NCBI RefSeq assembly: GCF_028583425.1
Contig: NC_072806.1
Location: 38,176,001-38,240,000, forward strand
DNA length: 64,000 bases
Direction of reading: 5' to 3'
Origin: Eublepharis macularius
Lineage: Eukaryota; Chordata; Lepidosauria; Squamata; Eublepharidae
Shown: positions 1 to 10,924 of the stretch, one piece after another
Layout of the letters: every line of letters begins with the position of its first letter
How positions within the stretch are numbered: position 1 is the stretch's first letter
Notes under the pieces: generated by a model
What the model was told of the DNA's origin: nothing
Database searches by the model: none
Seen by the model: the letters and a program-made list of their open reading frames with translations, nothing else
Translations under genes and position numbers: made by a program

Positions 1-375
1 GTGCGGCAGCAGGCTATCCGCCTCCTCCTCACTAAAGGCTTGAGCCATGTCCTGATACTCTGGAGGGATTAGACTTAGTTCCTCAGCGGTTAACAGGGCG
101 ACTTGCGCATGTGTGGGGGCTACTTCACCCCACTCTGCCTTCCAACGATGTTGTTGGCAATATTCTGGATCAAACACTATCATTTCTTTGGCCCAGTTGA
201 TGTAGGGGTTATGATCCCATAACCACCTACTGCCTAAGATGAGCGGATATTTGGCGGCTTGGCTGACAATAAACGGACGCACTTCCCTGTACAATAACTG
301 AGCTCCAATTTTAGCATTGAAGGCTTTAAGAGCAGCAGGCACATATTGGTTACCTCGATCAGAAAAATAAAAGCA
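1..375 (-). pseudogene. Ty3/Gypsy pol fragment (protease-RT linker)
   Basis: Read on the minus strand, this is an open frame without stops that resembles the protease-to-RT linker of the intact Gypsy element at 37.4-41.2 kb. Shared motifs include KYPLILGS, WDHNPYINWA and FSEEEAD. It enters the window already inside pol, so the rest lies to the left. Upstream of the shared part (about 300-375 in + coordinates) the frame stays open but the match to the intact element stops. This is a related but clearly diverged family. It is too short to be functional by itself. Confidence 0.85.
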
Positions 376-1624
376 TTCACATATCAGTACATTTCCCCTC
401 TTTTGGCAATTGGTTTTACTACTAACATTTTATTAGCATTTCAATCAACCTAACCTAACTTGAGGTGTTAGGTAGACTATCAATCACCTCTGATTGAACC
501 TGGGGATTATTTGCCCCTTAACAGGTTGCCATCTCTAACTAGATAAACAAAATCAATCTCTCTAACATGCTGGTTTATGGACCAGTCTCCCTCCGGAGGT
601 AACTTTCACTAGGCTTGAAGGCGTTGAACAAGTTTCATTAGCTGCAGACGGCACTTGAGCATCCTCAGATGTTGCCAGATCGGGTGCAAGAGGCTGGTCA
701 GTTGACATGATTCATTCATTTGAACGTTCTTGTCTTGAAGTCTCTGTAGGTTGTTCATTCGGACACATTTAAGGTACAAGTTGTAGATGTTTTCTATTTC
801 TCCTCAAAGTGCCATTGCTGGTTGTAACAATGTACAACTGTGGCGTTCATGATCCCTGTATGGTTGCGGGTTCAGACCATCCCTTCTGGTTGTTGAGTTT
901 TATTTTCACCTGAGAACAGAAGGGAGCTCTGGGTAACGCCTTTACTCCAGGGTGTCTGTTAAAGTAGAATTTGTAAGCTCATTTTGCTTTTTTGTCTGAA
1001 GCATGACCTTTGTCGATTCAGGTCACTGTGGGTACAGATTTGTTGCTAGAGCTGGAAGTAGTATTTGCATCGTCATGCAAGCCCTGGGAAAGTGCGCACA
1101 CACAAACAAAAGACTCCCAGGAAGCATGAGGTAAGTGCCGGGTCCCTCCCCCTGCCCAGAGGGTATAGGGAGCTGGCAACCCTAATGTGGAAGCAGCCTT
1201 TGCACACACACAGAAATAGGGCTAGCCTAGCCTCACAACTAGACATGCCACAAAGGAAGTCTAGAGGCCGAGAACAGGACAGCCTGGGAGAGGAGCATAA
1301 AACAATAGAGTTACACAGTCATATTGCCATGTATAGATTAAAAGAACCCAGGTGCCGGGATCCAAGAATGGCAGGAATGTCTTCCAGCACAGAGTCTGGC
1401 AACATTAATTATACAAGGAGAGATGTTTTTGGTGGAAGGCCAAAAGATATTCATATGTAAGAGAAACTTGTAATCACTAATTTTACATAGCCATGGTTAA
1501 GAGAAGAGGTAGCAAGAATGAACTATTTTTATATATTTTAAGAATATGTTTTGAATATGGATTACTTTGGTGTTTGAAATTATAAGATAATAAGCTAGCC
1601 AAAAATGTCTGTCCCTTTGAAGCA
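376..1624. other. unassigned sequence with a MITE end fragment
   Basis: No gene is recognised. About 1135-1184 ends in GGCAACCCTAA, like the right end of the TAGGGTTGCC hAT MITE family seen at 18.0 kb; its left end is missing. The remainder is AT-rich unique-looking DNA. Confidence 0.4.
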
Positions 1625-2095
1625 GGACAGACTAGGGGTGTGCAATTCGGTAATCAGATTACCGGGAAAAAAACGAAACATACCTGTTTTGGTTTGTTTC
1701 GGTATTACCGAAATGTTTCATGATTACTGAAACGTTTCAGTAATACCGAAACAGCGATTACTGAAACGTTTCGGTAATCGTTTCGGTATTTTGGCTTGTT
1801 GCGGTAATGCATTTCAATGGGAAAAAGGCTCCCCCAGGCTTCCCTGAAGCCTGGGGGAGCCATTTTCCCACCGAATCAAGCCAAACTTGGTGGGGACCTT
1901 CCTCTAGCTCCTCTCTAACAACCCCCCAAGTTTCAGACAGATTGGACTTTGGGGGCCATGTTATAGTTCCCCAAACCAGGTCCCCCTATCCTCACCTAAA
2001 AAGGGAAAGGTTTTCGCTTGCTGTTGCTAATCTCTTATTTTGTGCTTGCTGCTGCTGATCTTCATTATTTCCTATGGGGGGGAAATGAAGAGGCA

Positions 2096-2415
2096 GGCTT
2101 GTCTTGCCAGGGGTGTCATTTTGCATGCAAAATGCCCCCAACCCTCAGGGGCCCTTCTCCCACCTTTCCTCCCACCCCCCACCAAGGCTCAGCCAGCTCC
2201 CACTTGGGGGGCCTCCCAAAGTAGGTGCTCCCCCCCTTTCTCCACTATTTCCAGCTGGGAAATAACAGAGGCTTGTCTTGCCAGGGGTGGCATTTTGCAT
2301 GCAAAATGCCCCCAACCCTCAGGGGCCCTTCTCCCACCTTTCTTCCCACCCCCCACCAAGACTCAGCCAGCTCCCACTTGGGGGGGCCTTTCATGGCCTC
2401 CCAAAGTAGGTGCTC
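2096..2415. repeat. direct duplication inside the hAT-like element
   Basis: A segment of about 135-145 bp at 2096-2231 recurs at about 2270-2415. Both copies start near GGCTTGTCTTGCCAGGGG and end near AAAGTAGGTGCTC. The second copy has a short insertion before its end. Confidence 0.85.
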
Positions 2416-2949
2416 TCAGCCCCCAGAGTCCACCCCCTACAGCCCCACACATACCCAATTCCCCCCCAGCTGCCACACACAGACCCAAATCCCCACATTA
2501 GCCCCTCACAGACCCAAATCCACCCCCAGTAGCCCCACACCCATAACCCCAGGAACAGGCTGGCCAGCCCTCCCCCTTTGTTCCCTATGCTGGGAACTTC
2601 TAAACTCTCTTTCCCAGGGCAATTCTGCACAGCCCAGGGGTGCCACAATGGTGGGCACACTTCTGAGTGCCAGCTGGTCCCTGTGAAAGAGCACCTGAAC
2701 CACAGACACCCTCCCTCAAATTCCCCCACCACTTATAGAGATGGCTGGCTAGCCAGCCCCATTGTTCCCTATGATGGCAACCAACTGCACAACAAAGAAT
2801 AAAACATGAACAACACAGAATAAAGTTTTTTAAAAAAATATTTTCTCACTTTCAAAGTACAAGTAGGCAAAGCATTATGACACATTACACCAGCAGTCCC
2901 TCACACAGAAAAATAACACAAGTCACTTAACACCAGAGAATCACAAAAA

Positions 2950-3350
2950 CACAATTCCTGTCAAAAACACTTTATTTCTTGAACAGCTTTAGGTTACACA
3001 GCAGGGGAGCACACCAAAGGGTATGCCAGCAGTATCTTACTCAAAAATAACACAACTCACTTCACATTAAAGAATAACCCAAAAAAATTGCTGTCAAAAG
3101 CACTTTATTTCTTTAACTGCTTTAGGTTACACAGTAGGAAGGCACAACAGGGCGTAAAAGTAGTCTACTACACAAAAATAACACAACTCACTTCACATCA
3201 GAGAATCACCAAAACACAATTGCTATCAAAAACGGGGAAGCGGGTTGTATTATTTTGTGTTATTATTTTGTGCTTTTATGCCCTGTTGTGCCTTCCTACT
3301 GTGTAACCAAAAGCAGTTAAAGAACTAAAGTGCTTTTGAAAGCAATTGTG
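2950..3350. repeat. tandem units of about 133 bp plus an inverted partial unit
   Basis: The phrase TGTCAAAA(A/G)CACTTTATTTCTT followed by GGTTACACAG recurs from about 2957 and 3091, with a degenerate third start at about 3222. A partial inverted unit at about 3260-3350 runs back, so this core can fold. Confidence 0.75.
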
Positions 3351-3946
3351 TTTTGGGGTGCAAAATGCCACCCCTGACAAGACAAGCCTGCCTCTTCATT
3401 TTTTCCCCATAGGAAATAATGAAGATCAGCAGCAGCAAGCACAAAACAAGAGATTAGCAGCAGCCAGCGAAAACCTTTCCCTTTTTAGGCGAGGATAGGG
3501 GGACCTGGTTTGGGGGGCCATAACATGGCCCCCAAGGTCCAATCTGTCTGAAACTTGGGGGGTTGTTAGAGAGAAGTTAGAGGAAGGTCCCCACCAAGTT
3601 TGGCTTGATTCGGTGGGAAAATGGCTCCCCCAGGCTTCCGGGAAGCCTGGGGAGGCTTTTTCCCATTGAAATGCATTACCGAAACAAGCCGAAATACCGA
3701 AACGATTACCGAATCGTGAATACCGAAACTGCTTGCTGTTTCGGTATTAGCGATTACCGAAACGGTTTCTTGTTTCGGTAATAACCGAAACAAGAATACC
3801 GAAACGGTGTGCCTTTGCACACCCCTAGGACAGACAGCCATTGTAAGAAGATGCTTCCGAAATCCCATAAATATGAGAAGCTGAATTGATCTGCTTCTTC
3901 CTAGAAGGGGATCCTTGCCTGAGACCTTCTTATCTTTGTAAGATAC

Positions 3947-4785
3947 TGTCAGGAGGACTTGTCAGGTAGATCCCCAAGCACTTCACTGCAACACATCAAG
4001 GTATGAGTTAAAGATACTTTATTGATGAGATATACCAGTATCAAAATGTTCAGACGGAAGCATTGGCAGAAGTGACGCAAGGTTAGTTATAGGGGAATGT
4101 TCCCGCCCCTGGGAAGAGAAGACCATTAGGATTTTGATGTGAAGTGCCCAGGAGAAAAGAGAGGAGGGGAAGACAGGAGGGATGAGCTCATCCTGGTTCT
4201 CAGGGAGGATGAGACGGCTCCGGCTGGAACTCCAAGGCCACGTTCTCAAGCTGGCCGGGAAATGGAAAGCAAAACACCTGCAAGATAAGCGGTCAACAGC
4301 CAAGCAGCAACTGTGCCCCCTTTGCACATTCTCAGAGGTCCAGAAACACATAAGACAATCATGGCAGATATACTGGGGTGTATCTGACAGATACTTTTTT
4401 TCAGGGGGGCTTTTTTTCAGGGGGACCGTGGGGGAACGGAGTTCCGGAACCTCTTGAAAATGGTCACGTTTGGTGGCCCCGCCCCCTGATCTCCAGACAG
4501 AGGTGAGTTTAGATTTCCCTCTGCGCTGCCGAGCGGTGTGGAGGGCAATCTCAACTCCCCTCTGCCTGGAGATCAAGGGGCAGGGCCACCAGCCATGTGA
4601 CCATTTTCTCCTAGGGCAACCCACTGAGTTCCGCCACCTCTTTTCCCAGAAAAAAAGCCCTGCTTTTTTGGACTCATGCAATTGCTCTCCTTGTTATAAA
4701 GGATGGTGTCATTTCCTGTTGATTGTGTTGATATTAAAATTACTAAATAATTAAGCTGGGAGACCAGCTTAAATACCCCAAAACA
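3947..4785 (-). mobile_element. solo LTR (family shared with 25004-25853)
   Basis: Read on the minus strand it starts TGTTTTGGGG and ends CCTGACA. It aligns over most of its length with the copy at 25004-25853. Shared blocks include CACTTCTGCCAATGCT, an AATAAAG polyadenylation-like signal and TTGGGGATCTA near the 3' end. Without the inserted MITE both copies are about 580 bp. No internal retroviral genes lie beside it, so it is a recombined solo LTR. I found no convincing target duplication, and the element class is not established. Confidence 0.7.
4402..4662. mobile_element. hAT MITE, CAGGGCTTTTTTTC family, copy 1
   Basis: The ends are CAGGGGGGCTTTTTTTC and GAAAAAAAGCCCTG, flanked by CTTTTTTT at 4394-4401 and CTTTTTTG at 4663-4670 (7 of 8 match). 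It sits inside the solo LTR. The body is near-palindromic around the GATCTCCAG.CAGAGG motif. Confidence 0.85.
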
Positions 4786-6665
4786 TACCCTGGGGCAGGT
4801 GCTGTACTTGGTGGTTCTCACAGATTAAGACAAAGGCTCTAATGGGTTACTGAATGGCTTGGATGGGCCACTTTGGTAATCTGATTGTGATAAGTGACAC
4901 CTCAGGAAGAGGGGACAAAAGAGGGAGGGGGAAATCCTAGTGGGCTGAAAGGATGTTCCAGCGGACAGGGCTTGTCCTGATGTCATCAGCTCTGGAATGC
5001 GGAGGTTTCTTTGAGATGCATTCTCTAAGTGCTTGGGATGGTCGGCACTTAGTTCCTTCTCCGGGGCGGCTCCTAAGATATGCAGAGCGGGGCGAGGTAC
5101 TCTCGCTGCGGACGTGGTGTGCCCGCTTCGCCGAAATGGCTTCCCAAAGCAGGCTTCTTCCCTGGGTCTTCTGGCTGCCTAAGAACATGGATGCCGGCTG
5201 GGCATAGCTGGGGCTGGATAGCAGGCTGCCCAGTAGCGAGGGCAAGCTCGGCAACCGGCCCGCGGGAGGCTCCAGACGGGAACTGACCAGGGAGCGCCTA
5301 GCCAGGCTCGCTGGAGGTTTCCCCGTCAGGCACCCGGCTGCTAGCAGCGGCTTGGGCCCATATGAGGCAGGCTTCCATGGAGGCAGGGGGAACAGCACTT
5401 TAAAACACAGTCCAAAGCAGGGAACAGGCACGGTCGGTGGCAGATGGCAATGCAGGCACGGGGCACACTTGTAATAAAGTCCAAACACACACTGGGAAAT
5501 CCAGATACAGGTCACGGCAGGGCTGCCCAGAAAAAGAGTCCTTTGTGCAGTTAACCAAACATGGAGTCAGGGAACTACACAGTCTATTGCAGCAGCAGGG
5601 TAATCAAACAGCAAACAGGAAACTGACACGTGTATCAGAACACACACGTGCAGGGCAATCTTTGTGTAGCAGTGAAACAGCAACGCAGGAAACTTTAACA
5701 CAGTTCATGGCAGGCTTTAAAGCATGAGAGGGGGCCTACTTGGCAACAGTTCCCTATCAAGATTCCTTTCCCTGATGCTTTTTTTGCAGTTAAAATAAGT
5801 GTCTTAGCAACTGCATGTGAAGTTTCAGCATCACATGTGGCTGGGCTCTTAGATGGTTATTTACTCTAAGATTTTGTATATGCCTAGGTATGTTTTGTAT
5901 TTATTAGAGGATTTTGTTGAGTTGCCCCATTGCTATAAATGTTGGACACAGATATCTGGAACAATTCCTTGGCGGGCCCTGTGTTCTAGTTGAATCAGCA
6001 TCAACATCATCATCAACAACAACACAATTTTTGCTAGCCAAGAGCAACTTGTATACAACTAAAAAACACTTTGAAGCAGCACTTGTATGGCAAAAGTTCT
6101 TTCTTGTGAATGTGACGGATTGTTTTGATGATCAATCACTTTAATCATTACTTAGCGATCAGTGTGACATTATATACCTTATATATGAAATCAGGTAGAA
6201 TTTTCATTTACTTCATAACAGAAACTTTGAACAAGCCCTCACCATTTGAGTACTATTCAATAAGACCTTCAACTCTGAGCACCGTTTCGAAGTCACCTTC
6301 ATCCATAACCGTCAGTGTCACAAAATCAATTCCTCCTTTGCTTTCAGAAACACCCAGTCCAGTCCAAGAAGGTCCCCCCCAAAACATTCCACAGCCAGCT
6401 TCATCTGGTCTTGGTTTCTCATGGCCAACATCCGGAAACACATAAAATTCTCTCTGTGGTCCAATTCCGACTATAAGGGTATCCTACAGTGACCCAGAAT
6501 TGGATATCATTGACAGCAGACTAGGATATCATCAAAAATTCTCTACTGCTCAATGACTCCACCAGCTTCAATCTATCCACTCACTGGCACCGTACATTGG
6601 AGTGACCCCAACAACACCTTTCCCCTTCCTTCTTCATTTCTCCACCTATGAAATAATAATATAAG
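4786..6665. other. unassigned; GC-rich block at 5020-5350
   Basis: I recognise no gene. 5020-5350 is locally GC- and CpG-richer than its surroundings but shows no convincing frame or splice structure. The rest is AT-rich. Confidence 0.4.
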
Positions 6666-6925
6666 CAGAGCTTTTTTCCTGGGAAAAGAGGTGGTGGAAC
6701 TCAGTGGGTTGCCCGTGGAGAAAATAGTCACATGGCTGGTGGTCCCGCCCCCTGATCTCCAGGCAGAGGGGAGTTGAGATTGCCCTCCACACCGCTCCAG
6801 CAGTGCGGAGGGCAATCTAAGCTCCATTTTGTCTGGAAATCAGGGGGTGGAGCCACCAGCCACATGACCATTTTCAAGAGGTTCCGGAACTCCATTCCAC
6901 CACGTTCCTGCTGAAAAAAAGCCAG
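6666..6925. mobile_element. hAT MITE, CAGGGCTTTTTTTC family, copy 2
   Basis: It has the same internal order as the 25,453 copy: GGGAAAAGAGGTGGTGGAAC, then two inverted GATCTCCAG/CTGGAAATC arms, ending GCTGAAAAAAAGCC. Its terminal bases are diverged and the target duplication is unclear. Confidence 0.8.
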
Positions 6926-7057
6926 ATATACTTAGTTACTGATATAGGAAGCAATCCTAAGCAGGTCTACTCAGAAGTAAGTTCCATTTTATTCAATGAA
7001 GCTTATTACTAGAAAAAAAGTGTTCTTAGAATTGTTGTCATAGTTATACAACAGTTT

Positions 7058-7290
7058 TCAATTTTTAAAAAATATTTTTAATTTTTTTAAATAGAAAAAG
7101 GGGTACAAAAAGAAAAGGGAAAGGGGACAAAAAGAAAAGAAAAACACAGAGCTATGTGTTACAAAGGTTATCAAAATACAGAGTACAAAAATCTTATAAT
7201 GTTTGAAAATGTTAAAATAATATTTGAGAATATTTGAGATATATATTTTTAAATAAACAACATGTAGAGAATTCAAATCTATTACTACTC
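7058..7290 (-). mobile_element. L1 3'-UTR fragment
   Basis: Read on the minus strand it runs through AT-rich text, then a pyrimidine-rich stretch containing TTTGTACCCC, and ends in an A-rich tail near 7060. This resembles the 3' UTRs of the L1 copies at 29.4-29.7 kb and 22.0-22.2 kb. There is no coding part. Confidence 0.5.
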
Positions 7291-7482
7291 ATTTTCGGAA
7301 AATGAAAAACTCATTACTACCCTTATCTTATCATTGCCTTATACTTGTATATTTCTTAGCAATATTTCAGTTCTGACTTCTTCACAGTATTTCAATATTA
7401 GCTATTATTCAGGTTTCAATTATCTTGAAGTGATACGTGGACACACAGAAGCATGGTGCAGCCGATGTTCGTGGAAGACTGT

Positions 7483-7910
7483 GAGCCTTGCTACAAGTGA
7501 CATTTTACACGTGAAGGATAAAGGATCATTTTCGCAAGTCTTTCTGGGAACTGAAGTTCCTCTCCCCCACCCCTTTTCCTTCTGTTCCTTCCCCTCGCTG
7601 CCTGAAGAGACAGAGCGACCCTAAGGCAACATCAGCTTTTGCAAATCGTCTTGCTGGGGGGGGGGGGGATGCTCCGGAGAAAGCTGAGAAAGTTGCAGCT
7701 GCCTGCCCCAAAGATCACTGAGAGCAGGCTTGTGACTGGAGGAACGATTTGCAAAAGCTGCTGTTGCCGCAGGCTTTCTCTGTCTCTTCAGGCAGCAAGG
7801 GGAAGGAACAAAAGGAAAAGGGATGGGGGAGAGGAACTTCAGTTCCCAGAAAGACTTGCGAAAATGATCCTTTATCCTTCACGTGTAAAATGTCACTTGT
7901 AGCAAGGCTC
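7483..7910. mobile_element. palindromic MITE (Harbinger-like, 3-bp duplication)
   Basis: Arms of about 165-170 bp, starting GAGCCTTGCTACAAGTGAC, are inverted around a roughly 90-bp centre with a G-run at 7655-7667. Both ends are flanked by TGT (7480-7482 and 7911-7913). The terminal motif GAGC..AC and ACAAGTGAC are shared with the 10,209 element. Single-stranded copies could fold into one long hairpin. Confidence 0.8.
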
Positions 7911-8289
7911 TGTGTTTTGTGCTTCCCACTGTCACTCACCTCATACCACACGTAACTGTGCAGGACAGAGTAGCACTACAGTGTTTATTCAGCCAAGTAC
8001 ATACACAATATTTCAGAGTGGCAGTTGCACTGGTCTGCTGCAGCCAAAGAAGGATCTTGTTGTGACACCTTAAAGGCTAACAAATGTATTATGTGTTAAT
8101 GTGTGTCAACCAGAGCCAGATGTGTGAACAGTTACATCCACTTGGTAGAGAGATTTAGCTATGAACAGGGAAGGGAAGAACCAGAACAAACAGGGGCCAA
8201 GGAGCTAGATTCCAGGGCTTGCGTGTACAATTGTCACAATGCAGAGCATAGATGAAAAAGGATACCCAGTCAGCAGAATACCTTATGAG

Positions 8290-8480
8290 AGCCAGTTGGC
8301 ACGTCAGACTAGCATCTGAGAGACCCAAGTACAAATCCCCACTCTGCCACAAAACTTGCTGGTGACTTTGGGCTAGTTACACACTCCCTCGCAGGGTTGT
8401 TGTAAGAATGAAATGGAGGAGGGAAGAGCTCCTTAGAGAAAGGGCAAGATTTTAAAAAATGGATGAAGCAAACTGTATGA
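8290..8480 (+). mobile_element. tRNA-headed SINE, plus strand
   Basis: It has the order seen in the other SINE copies: GAGAGCCAGT head, CATCTGAGAGACCC, a decayed B box, CCCCACTCTGCCA, TTGGGCTAGT, and CAGGGTTGTTGTAAG. It is diverged. A separate short repeat tail (CACCTTAAAGGCTAACAAA) lies just upstream at about 7985-8095. Confidence 0.65.
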
Positions 8481-10205
8481 TGTATATTCACATAATGCAT
8501 GTACTTTAAAACTTATTTTCAGATGAAACCGTTTGGTAAGCAAATAAAGAAAGGTATTTCTGGCTTAGCCTGAAAGAGGCAGAGAAGAATAAACTTCTGA
8601 ATTACTAGAAACATGGAAGAAATAAAATGGAAAACTCAATTAATACTTGTTCTGTCATTATCGCAGTGTTGCTATACCTTGTCAGGAACTGTTCCCAGAC
8701 AAAATGGGAGAGCTTTTTGTGTTTAAGGATCTTAGGAAGTCTCTAACCCTTTCCACAAGTGGAGGGAAGCCAAGACCACTTGGGCTGTGCCAGAGGAAAG
8801 CAGACAACAAAGTTCCGGCTGGCTTCCCTAGCCCATCTCCCTTTGCGTTCTTTGTTTGTGGCTTGGAGGGGAACAAGTGGCCCTATGTTCTTATTAAGTT
8901 AAGCGTTTAATAACTAGATTAAGGGTCTGGCACATCTGGACTGAACAGCAATTCTGCTTGGCCCGAAGACACAGAATAAAAGCTTAAAGATTTTCAGGAT
9001 TTTGTTTAAGAGACACTTCCAGGTTTTGTAACTGAAAGGGTTGAAACTATAACAGCAGCATATCCTAAACCTATGTAGTGATGGTTTAGACTGCAGGTCC
9101 CTGCAGTGTCAGGTCAAATTATATGTGTTGGGAGGGTTCAACATTGAGAAACCTGTGTCTCATTTCTCCTTTGTAGCTGCAGCTGCCAATACAGCACACA
9201 GGCAATGGAGCTTCCACATAGCAGGTTTCCCCACAATGTCCCTTCCCCGGTCCCCCAGCAGCAGCCAATTTGCTTTCCTGCAGAGGAGTACAATTTTCCC
9301 ACTGGGGGCAGGGGATGTCCAGCCCCCAACCCTCACTGCCCTCCCCCACTGTGCTGGTTGGTGGGAGGCTCAGCAAAATAGGGGGCAAGCAGCAACCCTT
9401 CCGGTGCAATCTAGAAGTGATATCATCATGCCAGGGTGACACTCTAGCATTTGCCCCAAACTCTATGGTTAAATCCCAGCACAGTGATGTCATTGCACCC
9501 GGGGCAGCAATTGCACCCCTGACAATGCAGAAGTCCCTGCCTCCCATCTCCCTATCCCCACGCACCAGTATATATTTTTTTCATTTTTTAAAAAACCTAC
9601 AAGTGAATATCTTTACCATAATGTCAGCTGCCTGCTTAGCCAGTGTGCATGTGCCCTGAGGAAGGTGTTGCCATCCCCCTGGTCCTGGTGCAAAGGAGCG
9701 GGAAGCCACAGGAGGAAAGACATGCAATATACATTTGCCTTTTCCCCTTTAAATGTTGAAGACATTCTGTTCTGTCTTGTATAAATTTGTCATGTGACTG
9801 TGGTGTACTGTTTGCTGCCTCTTGACTGTTCCCATACAACACTGTGGTGCTTTTGAATTATTTGATGTTATATATTTGGTAAGTTTGTGTTTTATAACTT
9901 GTATATTATGTTACACTCTATTTTTTCAGCTACTGGTGATGCTTTAATTGTATCTTAACTTTTGTAATCAGCTTTGTTTTAAAAGCCACTCAGAGAGATT
10001 TTAAAAAATATATTTTTATTATTTCTTAAATGAATTTGGCTTGTTGATGCCAGGTGTTGAAGCCACCCCAGAGGATGCCCCTCTGGATGAAACATCAGGT
10101 CACCTGCTGGCCCTGAATGTCGGGCGGATCGGCGATGTCTTGGGTGACCCGTTTACATTTCACACCACCTGCAAAATAAGCAGCACATCATAAGTATATT
10201 TAAAC
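8481..10205. other. unassigned sequence
   Basis: No gene or well-bounded repeat is recognised. 9410-9530 carries motifs such as GTGATGTCATTGCACC resembling the TAGGGTTGCC hAT MITE interior. Frames of up to 148 codons here show no motif. Confidence 0.35.
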
Positions 10206-10208
10206 TAA

Positions 10209-10442
10209 GAGCGGAACCACAAGTGACAAAAGGCACAGGTTGGACACTTGACAGCTTCCCTCAAGTTTTGATGGGAAATGTAGGCAGCTTGGCGGAATGT
10301 TGGACAAGTGACGGTTGAAAAGTCCATTGGACAGCAGTCGGAGAGCCAAGCTGCAAGACCAGGATGCCTACATTTCCCATCAAAACTTGAGGGAAGCTGA
10401 CAAGTGTCCAACCTGTGCCTTTTGTCACTTGTAGTTCCGCTC
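10209..10442. mobile_element. palindromic Harbinger-like MITE
   Basis: The arms begin GAGCGGAAC and share ACAAAAGGCACAGGTTGGAC; they are inverted copies of about 100 bp around a short centre. They are flanked by TAA on both sides (10206-10208 and 10443-10445). A TAA target duplication with a GAGC end is typical of PIF/Harbinger. It shares GATGGGAAATGTAGGCA with the 20,588 element. Confidence 0.88.
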
Positions 10443-10789
10443 TAAGAATTCTTCTATACAAGTTTCTATATAAATTTCTATGTAAATTGGATACTTACCT
10501 GAAGACTTACTTGATTTACTTTTGACGTCCATCCTGGATCTACACTGTACCTGTTGAATGAACTGGCAGTTACGCTACACAGGAAACTTCTGTTTTGATC
10601 CTTGGATGTTCGGAATAGAGCACCTGCTGTATACTTATTGTACACAAATTGCATTGGTTTATTACTGGCAGTTACCATATTTGAATATAATTGTATGACT
10701 CTTATGTTTATTCATTGAACTGTTGACCAAGCGTATTGCCCTTTAAGAGAGTGATTCCATGATATTAAATGCTTTTCACTGGGTATATG

Positions 10790-10918
10790 GCATGTCTTTC
10801 CTCCTGCGGTTTCCCGCCAGAGCTCTCTTTGTCAGATGCATCTGATGAAGAGAGCTGTGGTTCTTGAAAGCTCATGCTACAATAAAATTGGTTAGTCTTA
10901 AAGGTGCTACTGAGCGCC
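10790..10918 (+). repeat. dispersed 3'-tail repeat (Penelope-like type)
   Basis: It contains CAGATGCATCTGATGAAGAG, GCTCATGCTACAATAAAA and TTAGTCTTAAAGGTGCTACT in order. The inverse of this series is at 21540-21640. I associate it with Penelope-like 3' ends by resemblance only. Confidence 0.55.
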
Positions 10919-10924
10919 GTGTCA

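Larger units (their letters stand above)
1633..3827. mobile_element. hAT-like non-autonomous element, 2.2 kb
   Basis: The ends are TAGGGGTGTGCA and its inverse TGCACACCCCTA. They are flanked by a perfect 8-bp duplication, GGACAGAC, at 1625-1632 and 3828-3835. An 8-bp duplication with a TAGGG end is the hAT signature. About 480 bp at each end form an inverted repeat (roughly 1633-2130 against 3358-3827) rich in motifs such as CCGAAAC. No transposase frame is present, so it would have needed an enzyme supplied elsewhere. The 60,956-62,089 element shares its terminal motif. Confidence 0.9.

Noticed and set aside
4019-4681. 220-codon minus-strand frame
   Set aside because: It spans a solo LTR and the MITE inserted in it, so it cannot be an old gene.
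9119-9565. 148-codon minus-strand frame
   Set aside because: It has no motif, no support from neighbours and overlaps MITE-like text.
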